A stretch of 64,000 bases of DNA from RYN-230 sp036509255 (GTDB lineage Bacteria > Actinomycetota > Actinomycetes > Streptosporangiales > Streptosporangiaceae): positions 62,001-126,000 of the forward strand of contig DATCFY010000218.1 of NCBI GenBank assembly GCA_036509255.1, read 5' to 3'. Position numbers and translations under genes: made by a program. The notes beneath the pieces were generated by a model. The model ran no database searches. It was not told the DNA's origin and worked only from the letters and a program-made list of their open reading frames with translations. Positions 16,782-26,174 of this stretch are shown in pieces. Position 1 is the stretch's first letter; each line of letters starts with the position of its first letter.

Positions 16782-16946
16782 CCTGCTAGGCCCTCCAGCG
16801 TCGGATGTCCTGGTGCCGCCCCGCGCAGGCTGGTTCAGTGAGAGCCGGGCGGGCGGTGTCGGGGTCCTAGTGGCCCGCTAGCCCGGCGGCAGACCGGCCG
16901 GAATTGGTCTAGACAAGGGGCCTGGGCTAGATGGCAGACTGCCGGG

Positions 16947-17534
16947 ATGACCGGATCAGACCCGAAAGCAGACCTCCTCGGTTACCTGCAGGCCGGCCGC
17001 GAGGCCCTGCTGTGGAAGCTCGACGGGCTCCCGGAGTACGACATCCGGCACCCGCTCACCCCCACCGGCACCAACCTCCTGGGCCTGGTCAAGCACGTGG
17101 CCAGCGTCGAGCTGGGGTATTTCGGCGAAACCTTCGGCTGGCCGTCCGGCGAGCCTTTGCCCTGGCTGGGAGAAGGCGCTGAACCTAACGCGGACATGTG
17201 GGCGACCCCTGCCGAGTCGCGTGATCAGATCATCGCGCTGTACCACCGGGCGTGGCTGCACTCGGACACCACGATCGACACGCTGCCGCTCGACGCGATC
17301 GGCCACGTGCCCTGGTGGCCCCCCGAGCGCAACGAGGTGACGCTGCACCGGATCATGGCTCACATGATCGCCGAGACGCACCGGCACGCCGGGCACGCCG
17401 ACATTGTCCGGGAACTGATCGACGGGGCGGTCGGGCGCCAGCGCGAGAACGACAACATGACACCGGGCGACCGGTCGTGGTGGGAGGGCTACCGGAACAG
17501 GCTGGAGGACGCAGCCCGGGACGCTGCCCGCTGA
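16947..17534 (+). CDS. DinB-superfamily protein (DUF664)
   Basis: Four-helix-bundle putative metal-dependent transferase, 195 residues. Conserved blocks are LLGLVKHVASVELGYFGETFG with the first metal-ligand His, then VTLHRIMAHMIAETHRHAGHADIVRELIDG with the HxxxH pair of DinB-like proteins, and a final WWEGYRNRLEDAA. Family members in actinobacteria include mycothiol-dependent enzymes, but no specific substrate can be named. Its 3' end overlaps the 3' end of the convergent P450 gene by 46 bp. Confidence 0.85.
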   Translation: MTGSDPKADLLGYLQAGREALLWKLDGLPEYDIRHPLTPTGTNLLGLVKHVASVELGYFGETFGWPSGEPLPWLGEGAEPNADMWATPAESRDQIIALYHRAWLHSDTTIDTLPLDAIGHVPWWPPERNEVTLHRIMAHMIAETHRHAGHADIVRELIDGAVGRQRENDNMTPGDRSWWEGYRNRLEDAARDAAR

Positions 17535-18868
17535 GCCTGGTAGCGCACCCGGCAGGGGCTCTGCGGCCATTTCGTTTTCTGGCCCGGGATGGGCTGCGGG
17601 TCCGGGTCGATCAGCTCGAGCTCGTAGCGCTGGAGCAGCAGCGTGAGGATGACCTTCATCTCCAGATAGGCGAAATGCACGCCGAGGCGCCGGTGGATGC
17701 CCCCGCCGAAGCCGATCAGGTCCCGCATGCCGCGCGGATCCTCCAGGAAACGGTCCGGCCGGTATTCGCCTGGCTGCGGGTACCGGCCGGGCAGCCGGTG
17801 CGCGACCGCGGGGGACAGCAGGATCATCGACCCCTCGCTGACCTGGTACCCGTCCACCTCGAACGGCTGGTCGGCGGTCCGGGCCAGGATGAACGCTACC
17901 GGGTGCAGGCGCTCGCTTTCATGGACGGCCCGGTCCATCAGGCGCAGCTGGCCGATCTCCCTGACACTCGCGGGCGGGGCGCCGCCGAGCACTTCGCGCT
18001 GCTCCGCCCGCACCCGGTCCAGCTCCCGGGGATGGCGTAGCAGGTCGATGAGTGCCCAGCTCACGTGCCCTGTGGTCGTCTCGTGGCCCGCCCAGATGAT
18101 CATCAGGATCAGGTTGATGCGGACCAGGTCGGGTACCGGGCTGCCGTCGCTGTAGGTCGCGTCGCAGATGGTCTGCAGGAAGTCCGGCGGGGTCGCTGGT
18201 CGCTGGCGGCGCTCGTCGATCAGTTCCTGCAGCCGGATCCGCAGCCTGTCGCGAGCCCGCCGGCTGCGCAGCAGATGCGGGAGCGGCAGCCAGCCGGGGA
18301 GGACGGGGTCCATGCCGGCCGAGAAGCGGCGGAACTCGGCGAAGAACCCGGTAATCCGCTGGCTGATGTCAGGCCCCAGGAACGAGTGTGCGGCGATGTG
18401 CATGACCAGTGGCCCGAGCTCCTGGACCAGGTCGAACTCGCCGCTGTCGCCCAGGCGGTCCATCAGCTGACGGGTCTCGGCCGCCATCACCGCGACGTAG
18501 CTGTCCAGCTGCCGGCCCTGGAAGCGGGGGAGGACCAGTGCCCGCTGCCGCTGGTACTCGTCGGGCCCGCCGAAGAAGTAAAACTCCTGGTCAAACATGC
18601 GGACGAAGTACGGGTAGGCCTTCCTGATCGACAGCGGCCCGTCGGTCTCGGCGAAGAAGAACCGGTGATACTCCGGCCCCAGCATGGTGACGACCTGCCG
18701 TCCGGCCAGGCTGAATGTGAACACCGGCCCGTGCTCGGAGTAACCACGCTCGATGACGGCCAGCGGGACGCGCATGAACTCCGCGATGTGACCCAGGACC
18801 GGTAACCCGCCTGACACCCGCGGGGGAGAAGCCTGCGCCTGACCTGGCCGGGATGGCGTGCGGACCAC
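17489..18868 (-). CDS. Cytochrome P450 (CYP51/CYP110-like) with Cys-to-Arg change at the heme ligand
   Basis: Recognisable P450 fold over 459 residues: PPRVSGGLPVLGH N-terminus, FFFAETDGPLSIRKAYPYF, QRQRALVLPRFQGRQLD (C-helix), I-helix WAGHETTTGHVSW with the acidic-alcohol pair, K-helix HESERLHP (ExxR intact) and EYRPDRFLEDP. The heme loop reads IGFGGGIHRRLGVHFAYLEMK, whereas the family norm is FGGGxHxCLG. The ligand position is Arg394, codon CGC (minus strand, 17687-17689), one T-to-C change from TGC. Everything else in the frame is intact. As written the protein lacks the thiolate and could not be a normal monooxygenase; a point mutation or sequencing error is possible. No signal peptide. 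It overlaps the convergent DinB gene at its 3' end. Confidence 0.88.
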   Translation of the reverse strand: MVRTPSRPGQAQASPPRVSGGLPVLGHIAEFMRVPLAVIERGYSEHGPVFTFSLAGRQVVTMLGPEYHRFFFAETDGPLSIRKAYPYFVRMFDQEFYFFGGPDEYQRQRALVLPRFQGRQLDSYVAVMAAETRQLMDRLGDSGEFDLVQELGPLVMHIAAHSFLGPDISQRITGFFAEFRRFSAGMDPVLPGWLPLPHLLRSRRARDRLRIRLQELIDERRQRPATPPDFLQTICDATYSDGSPVPDLVRINLILMIIWAGHETTTGHVSWALIDLLRHPRELDRVRAEQREVLGGAPPASVREIGQLRLMDRAVHESERLHPVAFILARTADQPFEVDGYQVSEGSMILLSPAVAHRLPGRYPQPGEYRPDRFLEDPRGMRDLIGFGGGIHRRLGVHFAYLEMKVILTLLLQRYELELIDPDPQPIPGQKTKWPQSPCRVRYQAQRAASRAASSSLFR

Positions 18869-19110
18869 GGCGGCACCACCTTTCTATGCTGGCCCCCCGG
18901 ACTGGGCCCCTGGACTGGCCCTCAGCAGTGTCCAGCGCGCGTGCAGCCGCCGGCCAGATCCCGCCGGGTCAGGCTGGTGGTGCCTGCGGTTACCAGGGAG
19001 CTTCCCGTCCGGGCAGGGCCGCTGCGTCAACACGTCCGTTTGACCGTTCCGGCCCGGCCGGGCACGATCATCGCTGTGGACGCGAAGCGTCGGAAGGGAG
19101 CTGGTCGGGC

Positions 19111-21408
19111 GTGAGCATTCTGGGTACCCGGGTCGTGCGGACGGAGGACCCCGGCTTTCTGACCACCGGCGCCGTCTACACCGACGACGTGGTGGACGAG
19201 CGGCTGGCCGGCACCTGCCACGTGTTTTTCGTCCGGTCGCCGATCGCGCACGCCCGGATCAGGGCGGTCGATGTGAGTGCGGCCCTGGAGTCGCCCGGCG
19301 TGATCGCCGCGTTCACCGGGGCTGCGCTGGCCGACCTGCCGCCGCTCGCCCCGCCCATGCCGGACCTGGTCGACGGGCGGATGGCCCAGCCCCTGCTGGC
19401 CCGGGACGTGGTGCGCTACGTCGGCGAGCCGGTGGCCGTGGTTATTACCGAGGACACCTACCAGGGCGAGGACGCGGCCGAACTGGTCAGCGCCGATTAC
19501 GACCCGCTCCCGGCCGTCGTGGACCTGGCCGCGGCCGCTGACGACCCGCCTAGCCTGCTCTTCCCTGAGGCCGGGACGAACGTGACGGCCACCTTCGGGG
19601 ACGCGTCCGCGCTCCAGGCGGACCTGTTCGACGGCTGTGAGGTGGTGGTCAGCCGCACCATCGTCAACCAGCGGGTGGCGCCCGCCCCGATGGAGACCCG
19701 GGCGGCCGCGGCCGTCTGGGGCGACGATGGCCGGCTCACCGCCTGGATCCCGAACCAGGGCGCGCAGGGCACCCGGGGCGCCCTGGCCGCGATGCTGGCC
19801 ATCGACCCGTCCAGCCTGCGGATCATCACCCCGGACGTGGGCGGGGCATTCGGCGCCAAGTTCGGTGCGGACCCGGAACACGCGGTGGTCTGCTGGGTGG
19901 CCCGGCAGCTGGGCCGGCCCGCGCGCTGGGCCGAGACCCGGAACGAGAACATGATCGCGATGACGCACGGCCGGGCTCAGCGCCAGACGATCACGATCGG
20001 CGGCAGCCGCGACGGGACGGTGACCGCGTACCGGCTGGAGATCCTGCAGGATTCCGGGGCCTACCCCCGGTTCGGCGCGTTCCTGCCCGCCCTCACCATC
20101 CTGATGGCCCCCGGGCCGTACGCGATCAGCCGGGCTGAGGCCGTGGCGCGGTCGGTGGTAACCAACACCACCCCGGTCGGCGCCTACCGGGGCGCGGGGC
20201 GGCCGGAGGCCACGGCGGCGGTCGAGCGGGCCATCGACATGTTCGCCGCCGAGATCGGCCGCGACCCGGCTGAGGTGCGCCGGGTGAACCTGCTGCCCAA
20301 GTTCACGCAGCCGCACCGGACCGCGTTCGGGGCCGTCTACGACAGCGGCGACTACGTGACCGCGCTGGACGCGGCGCTGGACGCGGCCGGTTACGCCGCG
20401 CTCCGCGCGGAGCAGGCCAGGCGCCGCGCCGCCGGTGACGTGACGCAGCTCGGCATCGGCCTGGCCAGCTACGTGGAGATCACTGGCGCGGGGGCGGAGT
20501 CGGGTGCCCCCCGCGAGAACGCCACCGTCGAGGTGTTTCCCGACGGGAGCGCGACGATCCTCACCGGGACCTCGCCGCACGGGCAGGGCCACGCCACCGT
20601 CTGGGCGATGCTCGCCAGCGAGGAGCTGGGTATCCCGGTGGACAGGATCACGGTGAAGTGGGGGGATACCGACCTCATCCCGGAGGGAGGCGGCACCGGC
20701 GGCTCGCGCAGCCTGCAGCAGGGCGGGGTCGCGGTCCGGCAGGCGTCGCTCGAACTTCTCGAGGTGGCCCGGGAAAGGGCCGCCGCAGCACTCGAGGCCA
20801 ACCCGGCCGACCTGGTCTTCGAGCCGGAGCGCAGCGCGTTCGAGGTGGCGGGCGACCCGGACGCGGCGGTACCGCTGGCCAAGCTGGCCGTGGAGGAGCG
20901 GCTGGTGGTGCGCACCGTGTTCATCGCGCCGGGCGCGACCTTCCCCTTCGGCGCGCATGTGGCCGTGGTGGAGGTGGACACCGAGACCGGCAAGGTGGTG
21001 CTGCGCCGGGTGGTCACGGTGGACGATGCGGGCACGGTGATCAACCCGCTGCTGGCCGAGGGCCAGCGGCATGGCGGGATCGCCCAGGGCGCCGCGCAAG
21101 CGTTCCTGGAGGAGGTCCTCTACGACGCGGACGGCAATCCGCTGACCGCGACCTTCGCCGACTACCCATTCCTGTCTGCCACCGAGGTGCCCAGTTTCGA
21201 GCTCGCCGACATGGCCACGCCGACCAGCTACAACCCCCTGGGGGTCAAGGGCATCGGGGAGGCGGGGACGATCGGCGCCACGCCCGCCGTGCAGAACGCG
21301 GTCATCGACGCGCTCGCGCACCTCGGAGTGCGGCACATTGACCTGCCCGCCACCCCGCAACGGGTCTGGCGGGCCCTCCAGGACGTATCTGCCGGGAAGG
21401 ACGCGTAG
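19111..21408 (+). CDS. coxL: Molybdenum hydroxylase large subunit, CoxL form II type
   Basis: Molybdopterin-cytosine-dinucleotide-binding catalytic subunit of a xanthine-oxidase-family enzyme, 765 residues. GTG 19111 is chosen as start because GGAAGGGAG precedes it and homology begins at ILGTRVVRTEDPGFLTTG. Key motifs are TPDVGGAFGAKFGADPEH, the active-site loop VGAYRGAGRPEATAAVER, GTSPHGQGHATVWAMLASEELG and the C-terminal VKGIGEAGTIGATPA with the catalytic Glu. The AYRGAGR loop marks form II, whereas true aerobic CO dehydrogenases have AYxCSFR, so CO oxidation should not be assumed. It forms an operon with the FeS and FAD subunits (order L-S-M, no gap). Confidence 0.88.
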   Translation: MSILGTRVVRTEDPGFLTTGAVYTDDVVDERLAGTCHVFFVRSPIAHARIRAVDVSAALESPGVIAAFTGAALADLPPLAPPMPDLVDGRMAQPLLARDVVRYVGEPVAVVITEDTYQGEDAAELVSADYDPLPAVVDLAAAADDPPSLLFPEAGTNVTATFGDASALQADLFDGCEVVVSRTIVNQRVAPAPMETRAAAAVWGDDGRLTAWIPNQGAQGTRGALAAMLAIDPSSLRIITPDVGGAFGAKFGADPEHAVVCWVARQLGRPARWAETRNENMIAMTHGRAQRQTITIGGSRDGTVTAYRLEILQDSGAYPRFGAFLPALTILMAPGPYAISRAEAVARSVVTNTTPVGAYRGAGRPEATAAVERAIDMFAAEIGRDPAEVRRVNLLPKFTQPHRTAFGAVYDSGDYVTALDAALDAAGYAALRAEQARRRAAGDVTQLGIGLASYVEITGAGAESGAPRENATVEVFPDGSATILTGTSPHGQGHATVWAMLASEELGIPVDRITVKWGDTDLIPEGGGTGGSRSLQQGGVAVRQASLELLEVARERAAAALEANPADLVFEPERSAFEVAGDPDAAVPLAKLAVEERLVVRTVFIAPGATFPFGAHVAVVEVDTETGKVVLRRVVTVDDAGTVINPLLAEGQRHGGIAQGAAQAFLEEVLYDADGNPLTATFADYPFLSATEVPSFELADMATPTSYNPLGVKGIGEAGTIGATPAVQNAVIDALAHLGVRHIDLPATPQRVWRALQDVSAGKDA

Positions 21409-21873
21409 ATGCAGATCGAGCTCACGGTCAACGGGGCGCCGCGCTCCGACGAGGTGGAGCCACGCCTGTTGCTGGTCCACTACCTGCGCCAGCGCTGCGG
21501 GCTCCGCGCCGCGAACGTCGGGTGTGACACGACGTCCTGCGGCGCCTGCACAGTGCTGGTCAACGGCCGCTCGGTGAAGTCCTGCACGATGCTCGCCGTG
21601 CAGGCGGCCGGGCAGGAGATCACCACGGCGGAGGGCCTGGCCACCGGCGGCGAGATGCATCCGGTGCAGCAGGCGTTCCGCCAGGAGCACGGGCTGCAGT
21701 GCGGTTTCTGCACTCCGGGCATGGTGATGGCCGCCGCGGGCCTGCTGGCGGAGAACCCGCACCCGACCGAGGCCGAGGTGCGGGAGGGCCTGGAAGGCAA
21801 CTTCTGCCGGTGCACGGGATATCACAACATCGTCCGGGCCGTGCTGTCGGCCGCCGAGGATATGAGCGCATGA
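21409..21873 (+). CDS. coxS: Molybdenum hydroxylase small subunit, [2Fe-2S] (CoxS type)
   Basis: Electron-transfer subunit, 154 residues, with two [2Fe-2S] clusters. The plant-ferredoxin domain has CDTTSCGACTVLVNG and a later SCTMLAV cysteine. The helical domain has LQCGFCTPGMVMAA and GNFCRCTGYHNIV. All eight cysteines are present. The ATG directly follows the coxL stop codon, and the stop overlaps the next start (ATGA), so the three subunits are translationally coupled. Confidence 0.92.
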   Translation: MQIELTVNGAPRSDEVEPRLLLVHYLRQRCGLRAANVGCDTTSCGACTVLVNGRSVKSCTMLAVQAAGQEITTAEGLATGGEMHPVQQAFRQEHGLQCGFCTPGMVMAAAGLLAENPHPTEAEVREGLEGNFCRCTGYHNIVRAVLSAAEDMSA

Positions 21874-22682
21874 TCCCCGCGCCGTTCGAGTACGAGGCGG
21901 CCGAATCGGCCGGGCACGCCCTGGAGTTGCTGGCCCGCCACGGGGAGGACGCGAAGCTGCTGGCCGGAGGGCATTCGCTGCTGCCGATGATGAAGCTGCG
22001 GCTGGCCTTCCCGTCGGTCGTGATCGACATCGGCCGGGTCGGGGAGCTGGCCGGTATCCGGGCCGACGGCGACGACCTGCTGATCGGCGCCACTACCTGC
22101 CATGCCGATGTCGCCGCGTCCGACCTGGTGCGGTCGCAGGCCCCGCTGCTGGCTTACGCTGCGGCGCAGGTGGGCGACCCGCAGATCCGACACCGGGGCA
22201 CCATCGGCGGCTCGGTCGCGCACGCCGATCCGGCAGCGGACCTGCCCATGGCGCTGGTCGCGCTGGGCGGCTCCCTGGAGATCTCCGGCCCGGGCGGCCC
22301 CCGCACGGTCAGTGCGGACGATTTCTTCGCTGGCTTCTTCGAGACCAGCCTGGAACCCGACGAGTTGCTCACCGCGGTCCGGGTGCCGCGCCGGCCAGGC
22401 CCGGATTGGGGATACCAGAAGTTCGTCCGGCGGGCCAACGACTGGGCGATCGTCGGGGTTGCGGTGGCTGGCGGCCGGATCGCCCTGGCCAACATGGGCC
22501 CGGTGCCGGTCCGGGCGGTGGCAGCGGAGCAGGCTCTCGCCGGGGGAGCCAGCGTCGCCGACGCGGCCGCGCTGGCGGCCGAGGGCACCGACCCCGCTGA
22601 GGACATCCACGCCGACCGCGCCTACCGCCAGCACCTGGCCCGCATCCTGACCCGCCGGGCCCTGGAGCACCAGACGGGGTAG
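21870..22682 (+). CDS. coxM: Molybdenum hydroxylase medium subunit, FAD-binding (CoxM type)
   Basis: FAD subunit of the same heterotrimer, 270 residues. FAD-binding motifs AGGHSLLPMMKLRLAFP and TIGGSVAHADPAADLP are clear, along with QVGDPQIRHRG and the C-terminal CO-dehydrogenase flavoprotein domain (YQKFVRRANDWAIVGVAVA, EDIHADRAYRQHLARILTRRAL). The start ATG overlaps the coxS stop by the ATGA arrangement. No coxD/coxG-like maturation genes follow in this window; the next gene is an unrelated membrane protein after 139 bp. Confidence 0.9.
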   Translation: MIPAPFEYEAAESAGHALELLARHGEDAKLLAGGHSLLPMMKLRLAFPSVVIDIGRVGELAGIRADGDDLLIGATTCHADVAASDLVRSQAPLLAYAAAQVGDPQIRHRGTIGGSVAHADPAADLPMALVALGGSLEISGPGGPRTVSADDFFAGFFETSLEPDELLTAVRVPRRPGPDWGYQKFVRRANDWAIVGVAVAGGRIALANMGPVPVRAVAAEQALAGGASVADAAALAAEGTDPAEDIHADRAYRQHLARILTRRALEHQTG

Positions 22683-22821
22683 GACTCCCGGCCCGGCCGC
22701 GCGCGTGGGCCCAGGCCTACCGCGCAGGTAGGTGCCTCCCCATGACCCTGCGTCCCGGGCAGCAGGCAGGATGGCCTGCATGATCAGAATCGCACGCCCG
22801 GCGTACCGGGCCGGCTGACGC

Positions 22822-24267
22822 ATGGTTCCCGGGCGCGTCCTGGCGCCGGCCAGCGATACGGGATGGGCCCCGGCCCGGCCAGGCTGGGACCGGGCCGAGA
22901 TCGCTTTCGCCGTGGGCGCCTTCGTGCTGTTGTGCATCGCGGTCCTGACCGCCGCGCCGTTTCTCGTGGAACCTGACGACTGGGCATACCGGGCCTCAAT
23001 CGTCGCCATGACCCAGGGCCACTTCCTGACGCTGACGACCGCGCAGGCACACGCCCTGGGGACGCAGCTGGCGGTAGGGCACTGGGGCCGCCCGGGCCTG
23101 GCGCCACCTCCCATTCCCCAGTGGGTCCAGCTGACTGGCGGGCGGTGGATCAGCGAGAAGGATCCCGGCTACCCGTTCCTCGCCGCGCCGTTCCAGGCCC
23201 TCGGGATCATCCGGCTGGCGCCCTTGTTCTACGCGGGGCTGGGCTGCCTGGGTCTCTTCTTCGGCGCCCGCCGCTGGCTGGGCCGGTTCGGCGGCGCCGC
23301 CGCGGTCGGCTTGTTCTGCTCGTCGGGCGCGGCGCTGCTTTTTGCCTGGCGTGACTACATGCCGACGTTCACCGACGCGTCGCTGATCGCTGCGGGCACC
23401 GGCGCCCTGGTGTGGGCCGTGCTGGCCGCCGATGCTGCCACCCGGTGGCGCACCGCGGCCGGGCTGGCCGGCTTCGCGGCCCTCGAAGCCGCCGTGTTCG
23501 TCCGCTACACCGATGCGGTCGTGCTCTTCTGTGCCGTCGTGGCCGTCCTGGTGGCCTGGCGGCTGCGGATGATCCCTGCATCCGCGCCGGGGTGGTGGCT
23601 GGGCTCGGTGGTGGTAGCCGGAGCCGGGATCGCCACGTTCGATGACGTTGTGTACGGCGGGCCGCTGAAGTCCGGGTACCGGCCGGGGGAGATTACCTTC
23701 AGCCTCGGCGCGATCCCGCCCAACCTCCGGCTCATGCCGGCTCACCTGATCTCGGCCATGCCGATGCTGGTGCTGGGGGCGGCCGCGCTGGCGTGGATCA
23801 TCGCGCGGCAGCTGAGCTGGAGCCGGGCCGGCGGCGAACGCGCTGCCTTCGCCCGCCGCGATCTCGCCGTGGGCCTGGCCCTGGCCGCGTCATGGTGCGG
23901 CGTCTGGGGACTGTACGCCGCCTACACCTGGACGGCCCAGCCAGGCGCCAGCACCTTGCAGGTGGCCCGGTTCTATGTCCCGGCGACCGGGGCCATCGCC
24001 CTGCTCGGCGCCTGGCTGGTGGTCCGGGTACCGGCCCGGGCCTCGCTGGCCGCCGTGGCGACGGCCGCCGTCGTGCTGGTCATGTTCGGGCTGGGTATGT
24101 GGTCCTTCAGCGCGATGCGGGGCCAGCCTCGCGGGGGCACGCATCACGGCGGCGGGGTTGAGCAGGTCATCGGCGAGGGCGCGGGGCCCCGCGGGAGCCC
24201 CGGTGTGCGGCACGCCATAGCGGACCGGGGAACAGCGCGGAGCCTCCCGGCGTCATACAAGGTGTGA
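22822..24267 (+). CDS. Polytopic membrane protein, probable GT-C-fold glycosyltransferase
   Basis: 481 residues with about ten transmembrane helices. The first extracytoplasmic loop holds an acidic motif (LVEPDDWAYRASIVAMTQGH) and a conserved-looking EKDPGYPFLAAPFQALG, the arrangement seen in GT-C polyprenyl-phosphate-sugar transferases, where Asp in the first loop is catalytic. The C-terminal 60 residues are Gly-rich, polar and lack helices. I cannot assign a sugar or acceptor. Its stop overlaps the start of the next small gene (GTGA), indicating coupling. Confidence 0.6.
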   Translation: MVPGRVLAPASDTGWAPARPGWDRAEIAFAVGAFVLLCIAVLTAAPFLVEPDDWAYRASIVAMTQGHFLTLTTAQAHALGTQLAVGHWGRPGLAPPPIPQWVQLTGGRWISEKDPGYPFLAAPFQALGIIRLAPLFYAGLGCLGLFFGARRWLGRFGGAAAVGLFCSSGAALLFAWRDYMPTFTDASLIAAGTGALVWAVLAADAATRWRTAAGLAGFAALEAAVFVRYTDAVVLFCAVVAVLVAWRLRMIPASAPGWWLGSVVVAGAGIATFDDVVYGGPLKSGYRPGEITFSLGAIPPNLRLMPAHLISAMPMLVLGAAALAWIIARQLSWSRAGGERAAFARRDLAVGLALAASWCGVWGLYAAYTWTAQPGASTLQVARFYVPATGAIALLGAWLVVRVPARASLAAVATAAVVLVMFGLGMWSFSAMRGQPRGGTHHGGGVEQVIGEGAGPRGSPGVRHAIADRGTARSLPASYKV

Positions 24268-24497
24268 GTTCCTATACCGAAACCCCCGGGGACGCCCGCC
24301 CGGCCAACCTGGTCCTTGTCGAGCAGTCCGGAGCGAAGCACGAGATCCCCCAGCCGTCTCCCGGTGACGGGATGGCCGAGGCTGAGCAGGCTATGCACGA
24401 TCCAGGCCTGCACCTGCGGGAGGTCAAGCTCGTCAGCGAGCACAAGGCCATCGCCCGCTGGAAGGCCTCGGACCTCGGCTGGCGCCGCGTCGCCTGA
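24264..24497 (+). CDS. Small soluble protein of unknown function (77 aa)
   Basis: GTG 24264 overlaps the TGA of the membrane protein gene by four bases. The product is hydrophilic: LVLVEQSGAKHEIPQPSPGDGMAEAEQAMHDPGLHLREVKLVSEHKAIARWKASDLGWRRVA. The codon use matches neighbouring genes. Not recognised; the overlap suggests a function linked to the upstream membrane protein. Its own start could be spurious if the upstream frame is longer than real. Confidence 0.5.
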   Translation: MSSYTETPGDARPANLVLVEQSGAKHEIPQPSPGDGMAEAEQAMHDPGLHLREVKLVSEHKAIARWKASDLGWRRVA

Positions 24498-24567
24498 CCA
24501 GCGGTTGCGGCTGGGCCGATCCCGGCCTCAGGCCCCGGCGCAGAGCCGTGGGTCGAGCGCAGCGGGT

Positions 24568-25995
24568 TCAGTGCGGCGCGTCCTGGGGCCAGAGACGGTA
24601 CAAGCCGGCCAGCGGATAGGCAGCGTCGGCTGGCGGCGTATCCCAGAGCCGGGTGCGCCGTTGTTCGGCGTCGAAGCGGGGCCAGCCAGGATCACCGCTG
24701 GCGGCGAAGGAGGTCCACGCCGACCGGATTTCCCGGGACAGGTTGGCGAAGCCCTCGGGCGGCGGGGTGCCCAGCAGCCGGGCCGCGTACCGGGTGCCGG
24801 GATTACCGAAGACCAGCGGGACGTCCACACCGTGACCGGCGCCGACAGCCGGGGCCGGCCAGGTCAGGTCGTATAGCCACGTCCGGCCGCCGGCCTGGGC
24901 GTGCGCCTCGGCCACCCAGGTGGCAGGCATCCGCACCAGTGCGTCCGACATCATCTCCGCGAACGCGTCGGCATCGGCGCGGCCCGGGCGGGCAGCGCGG
25001 TATGCGGCTGCGGCGCCGGCGTCAAGCCCGAGCGCCGTGGCCACCCCCTCCAGGTCGATCTCGCCGGGTACCGGGGCCATGCCCCGGTACTCGTCATGGG
25101 TGAAGCCACAGATCAGGTCGACATCCCGGCGTGCGCCAGCCCGGAGGGCCGACCAGGGCGGCCCGGTGACCAGATCGCCGTCGATCACCGGGCCGAACGC
25201 GCTGAAACCTGGGTAGGCGCCGGTCAGCGGCGCGTCCTGGACGGCCAGGACCGTCTCCGGCAGCAACCCGGCGAACCCCTCCCAGGTGGCTGCCACCCCC
25301 GCCGCGTGCGCCAGGACACTGGTGATCCGCGCGGCCTCGGTAGTGGTGCGGCAGCTGTCCGGCACGCTTTGCGCGATCGCCCGCCGGAACAGCCCTTGGG
25401 TGGCCGGTGCGGCGGTGAGCAGCGCGATCGACGCCGCCCCTGCGGACTGGCCGAACACGGTGACCGCGGCGGCGTCGCCGCCAAACGACGCGATGTTGCG
25501 CTGCACCCACTGCAACGCCGCCATCTGGTCGTGCAGACCCCGGTTCTCCGGGACACCCGGCAGATGCCCGAAACCCTCGAAACCCACGCGGTAGTTGACG
25601 GTCACGACCACGACGCCCGAGCGGGCCAGCCTGCCCGCGTCATACTGCGGCATGCTGGACGAGCCAAATTTCCACAGGCCCCCATAGATCCACACCATCA
25701 CCGGCAGCCGGGCAGTGCCCGGATCTGGACTCCAGACGTTCAGCGTCAGGCAGTCCAAGCCATCGCCCGGCCGCCAGAACGGCGGCACCCCGGGGGCTGG
25801 CGCGGGCTGTGGCGGCGCACAGCCAAAAGCAGCAGCATCCCGCACGCCATCCCAGCGGGCGGGCGGCACCGGAAGCCGGAACCGCAGCGGGCCTTCCGGG
25901 GCGCTGGCATACGGGATTCCGCGGAACGAATAGACGCCCTCGCTAGCGACTCCCCGCACCAGACCCAGGTCCGTCATCACCACCGGATCAGTCAC
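24568..25995 (-). CDS. Carboxylesterase type B
   Basis: Alpha/beta-hydrolase ester hydrolase, 475 residues, apparently cytosolic (no signal peptide). Family landmarks in order: YSFRGIPYASAPEGPLRF, DCLTLNVWSP, oxyanion-hole region VWIYGGLWKFGSS, HDQMAALQWVQRNIASFGGD, nucleophile VFGQSAGAAS, the acid region CGFTHDEYR and the catalytic-His segment GAGHGVDVPLVFGN. The usual HGGx oxyanion motif reads YGGL, so His is replaced by Tyr, a variation seen in some family members. Stands alone, convergent to the upstream membrane-protein operon and divergent from the slipin gene. Confidence 0.88.
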   Translation of the reverse strand: MTDPVVMTDLGLVRGVASEGVYSFRGIPYASAPEGPLRFRLPVPPARWDGVRDAAAFGCAPPQPAPAPGVPPFWRPGDGLDCLTLNVWSPDPGTARLPVMVWIYGGLWKFGSSSMPQYDAGRLARSGVVVVTVNYRVGFEGFGHLPGVPENRGLHDQMAALQWVQRNIASFGGDAAAVTVFGQSAGAASIALLTAAPATQGLFRRAIAQSVPDSCRTTTEAARITSVLAHAAGVAATWEGFAGLLPETVLAVQDAPLTGAYPGFSAFGPVIDGDLVTGPPWSALRAGARRDVDLICGFTHDEYRGMAPVPGEIDLEGVATALGLDAGAAAAYRAARPGRADADAFAEMMSDALVRMPATWVAEAHAQAGGRTWLYDLTWPAPAVGAGHGVDVPLVFGNPGTRYAARLLGTPPPEGFANLSREIRSAWTSFAASGDPGWPRFDAEQRRTRLWDTPPADAAYPLAGLYRLWPQDAPH

Positions 25996-26174
25996 GGGCC
26001 GGACCTTAGCAAACGATGTCTCGGCATACTCCTCCCCAGTCGGCGACGTCAGAGTGAGCGCCCGTGGCCCGGGATATGTGATGATGAAACCAGGCCGCGG
26101 GCATTCCGAACGCTGGCAGTCACGCCGGCGCCGTCCACGGGCCGGTAACCCGGCACATCTGTGCCAGGGATGGG

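Noticed and set aside
19111..21408. True aerobic CO dehydrogenase
   Set aside because: The active-site loop is AYRGAGR (form II), not AYxCSFR.
19027..21825. 932-codon minus-strand open frame opposite the cox genes
   Set aside because: Shadow of coxL/coxS, which carry all family motifs.
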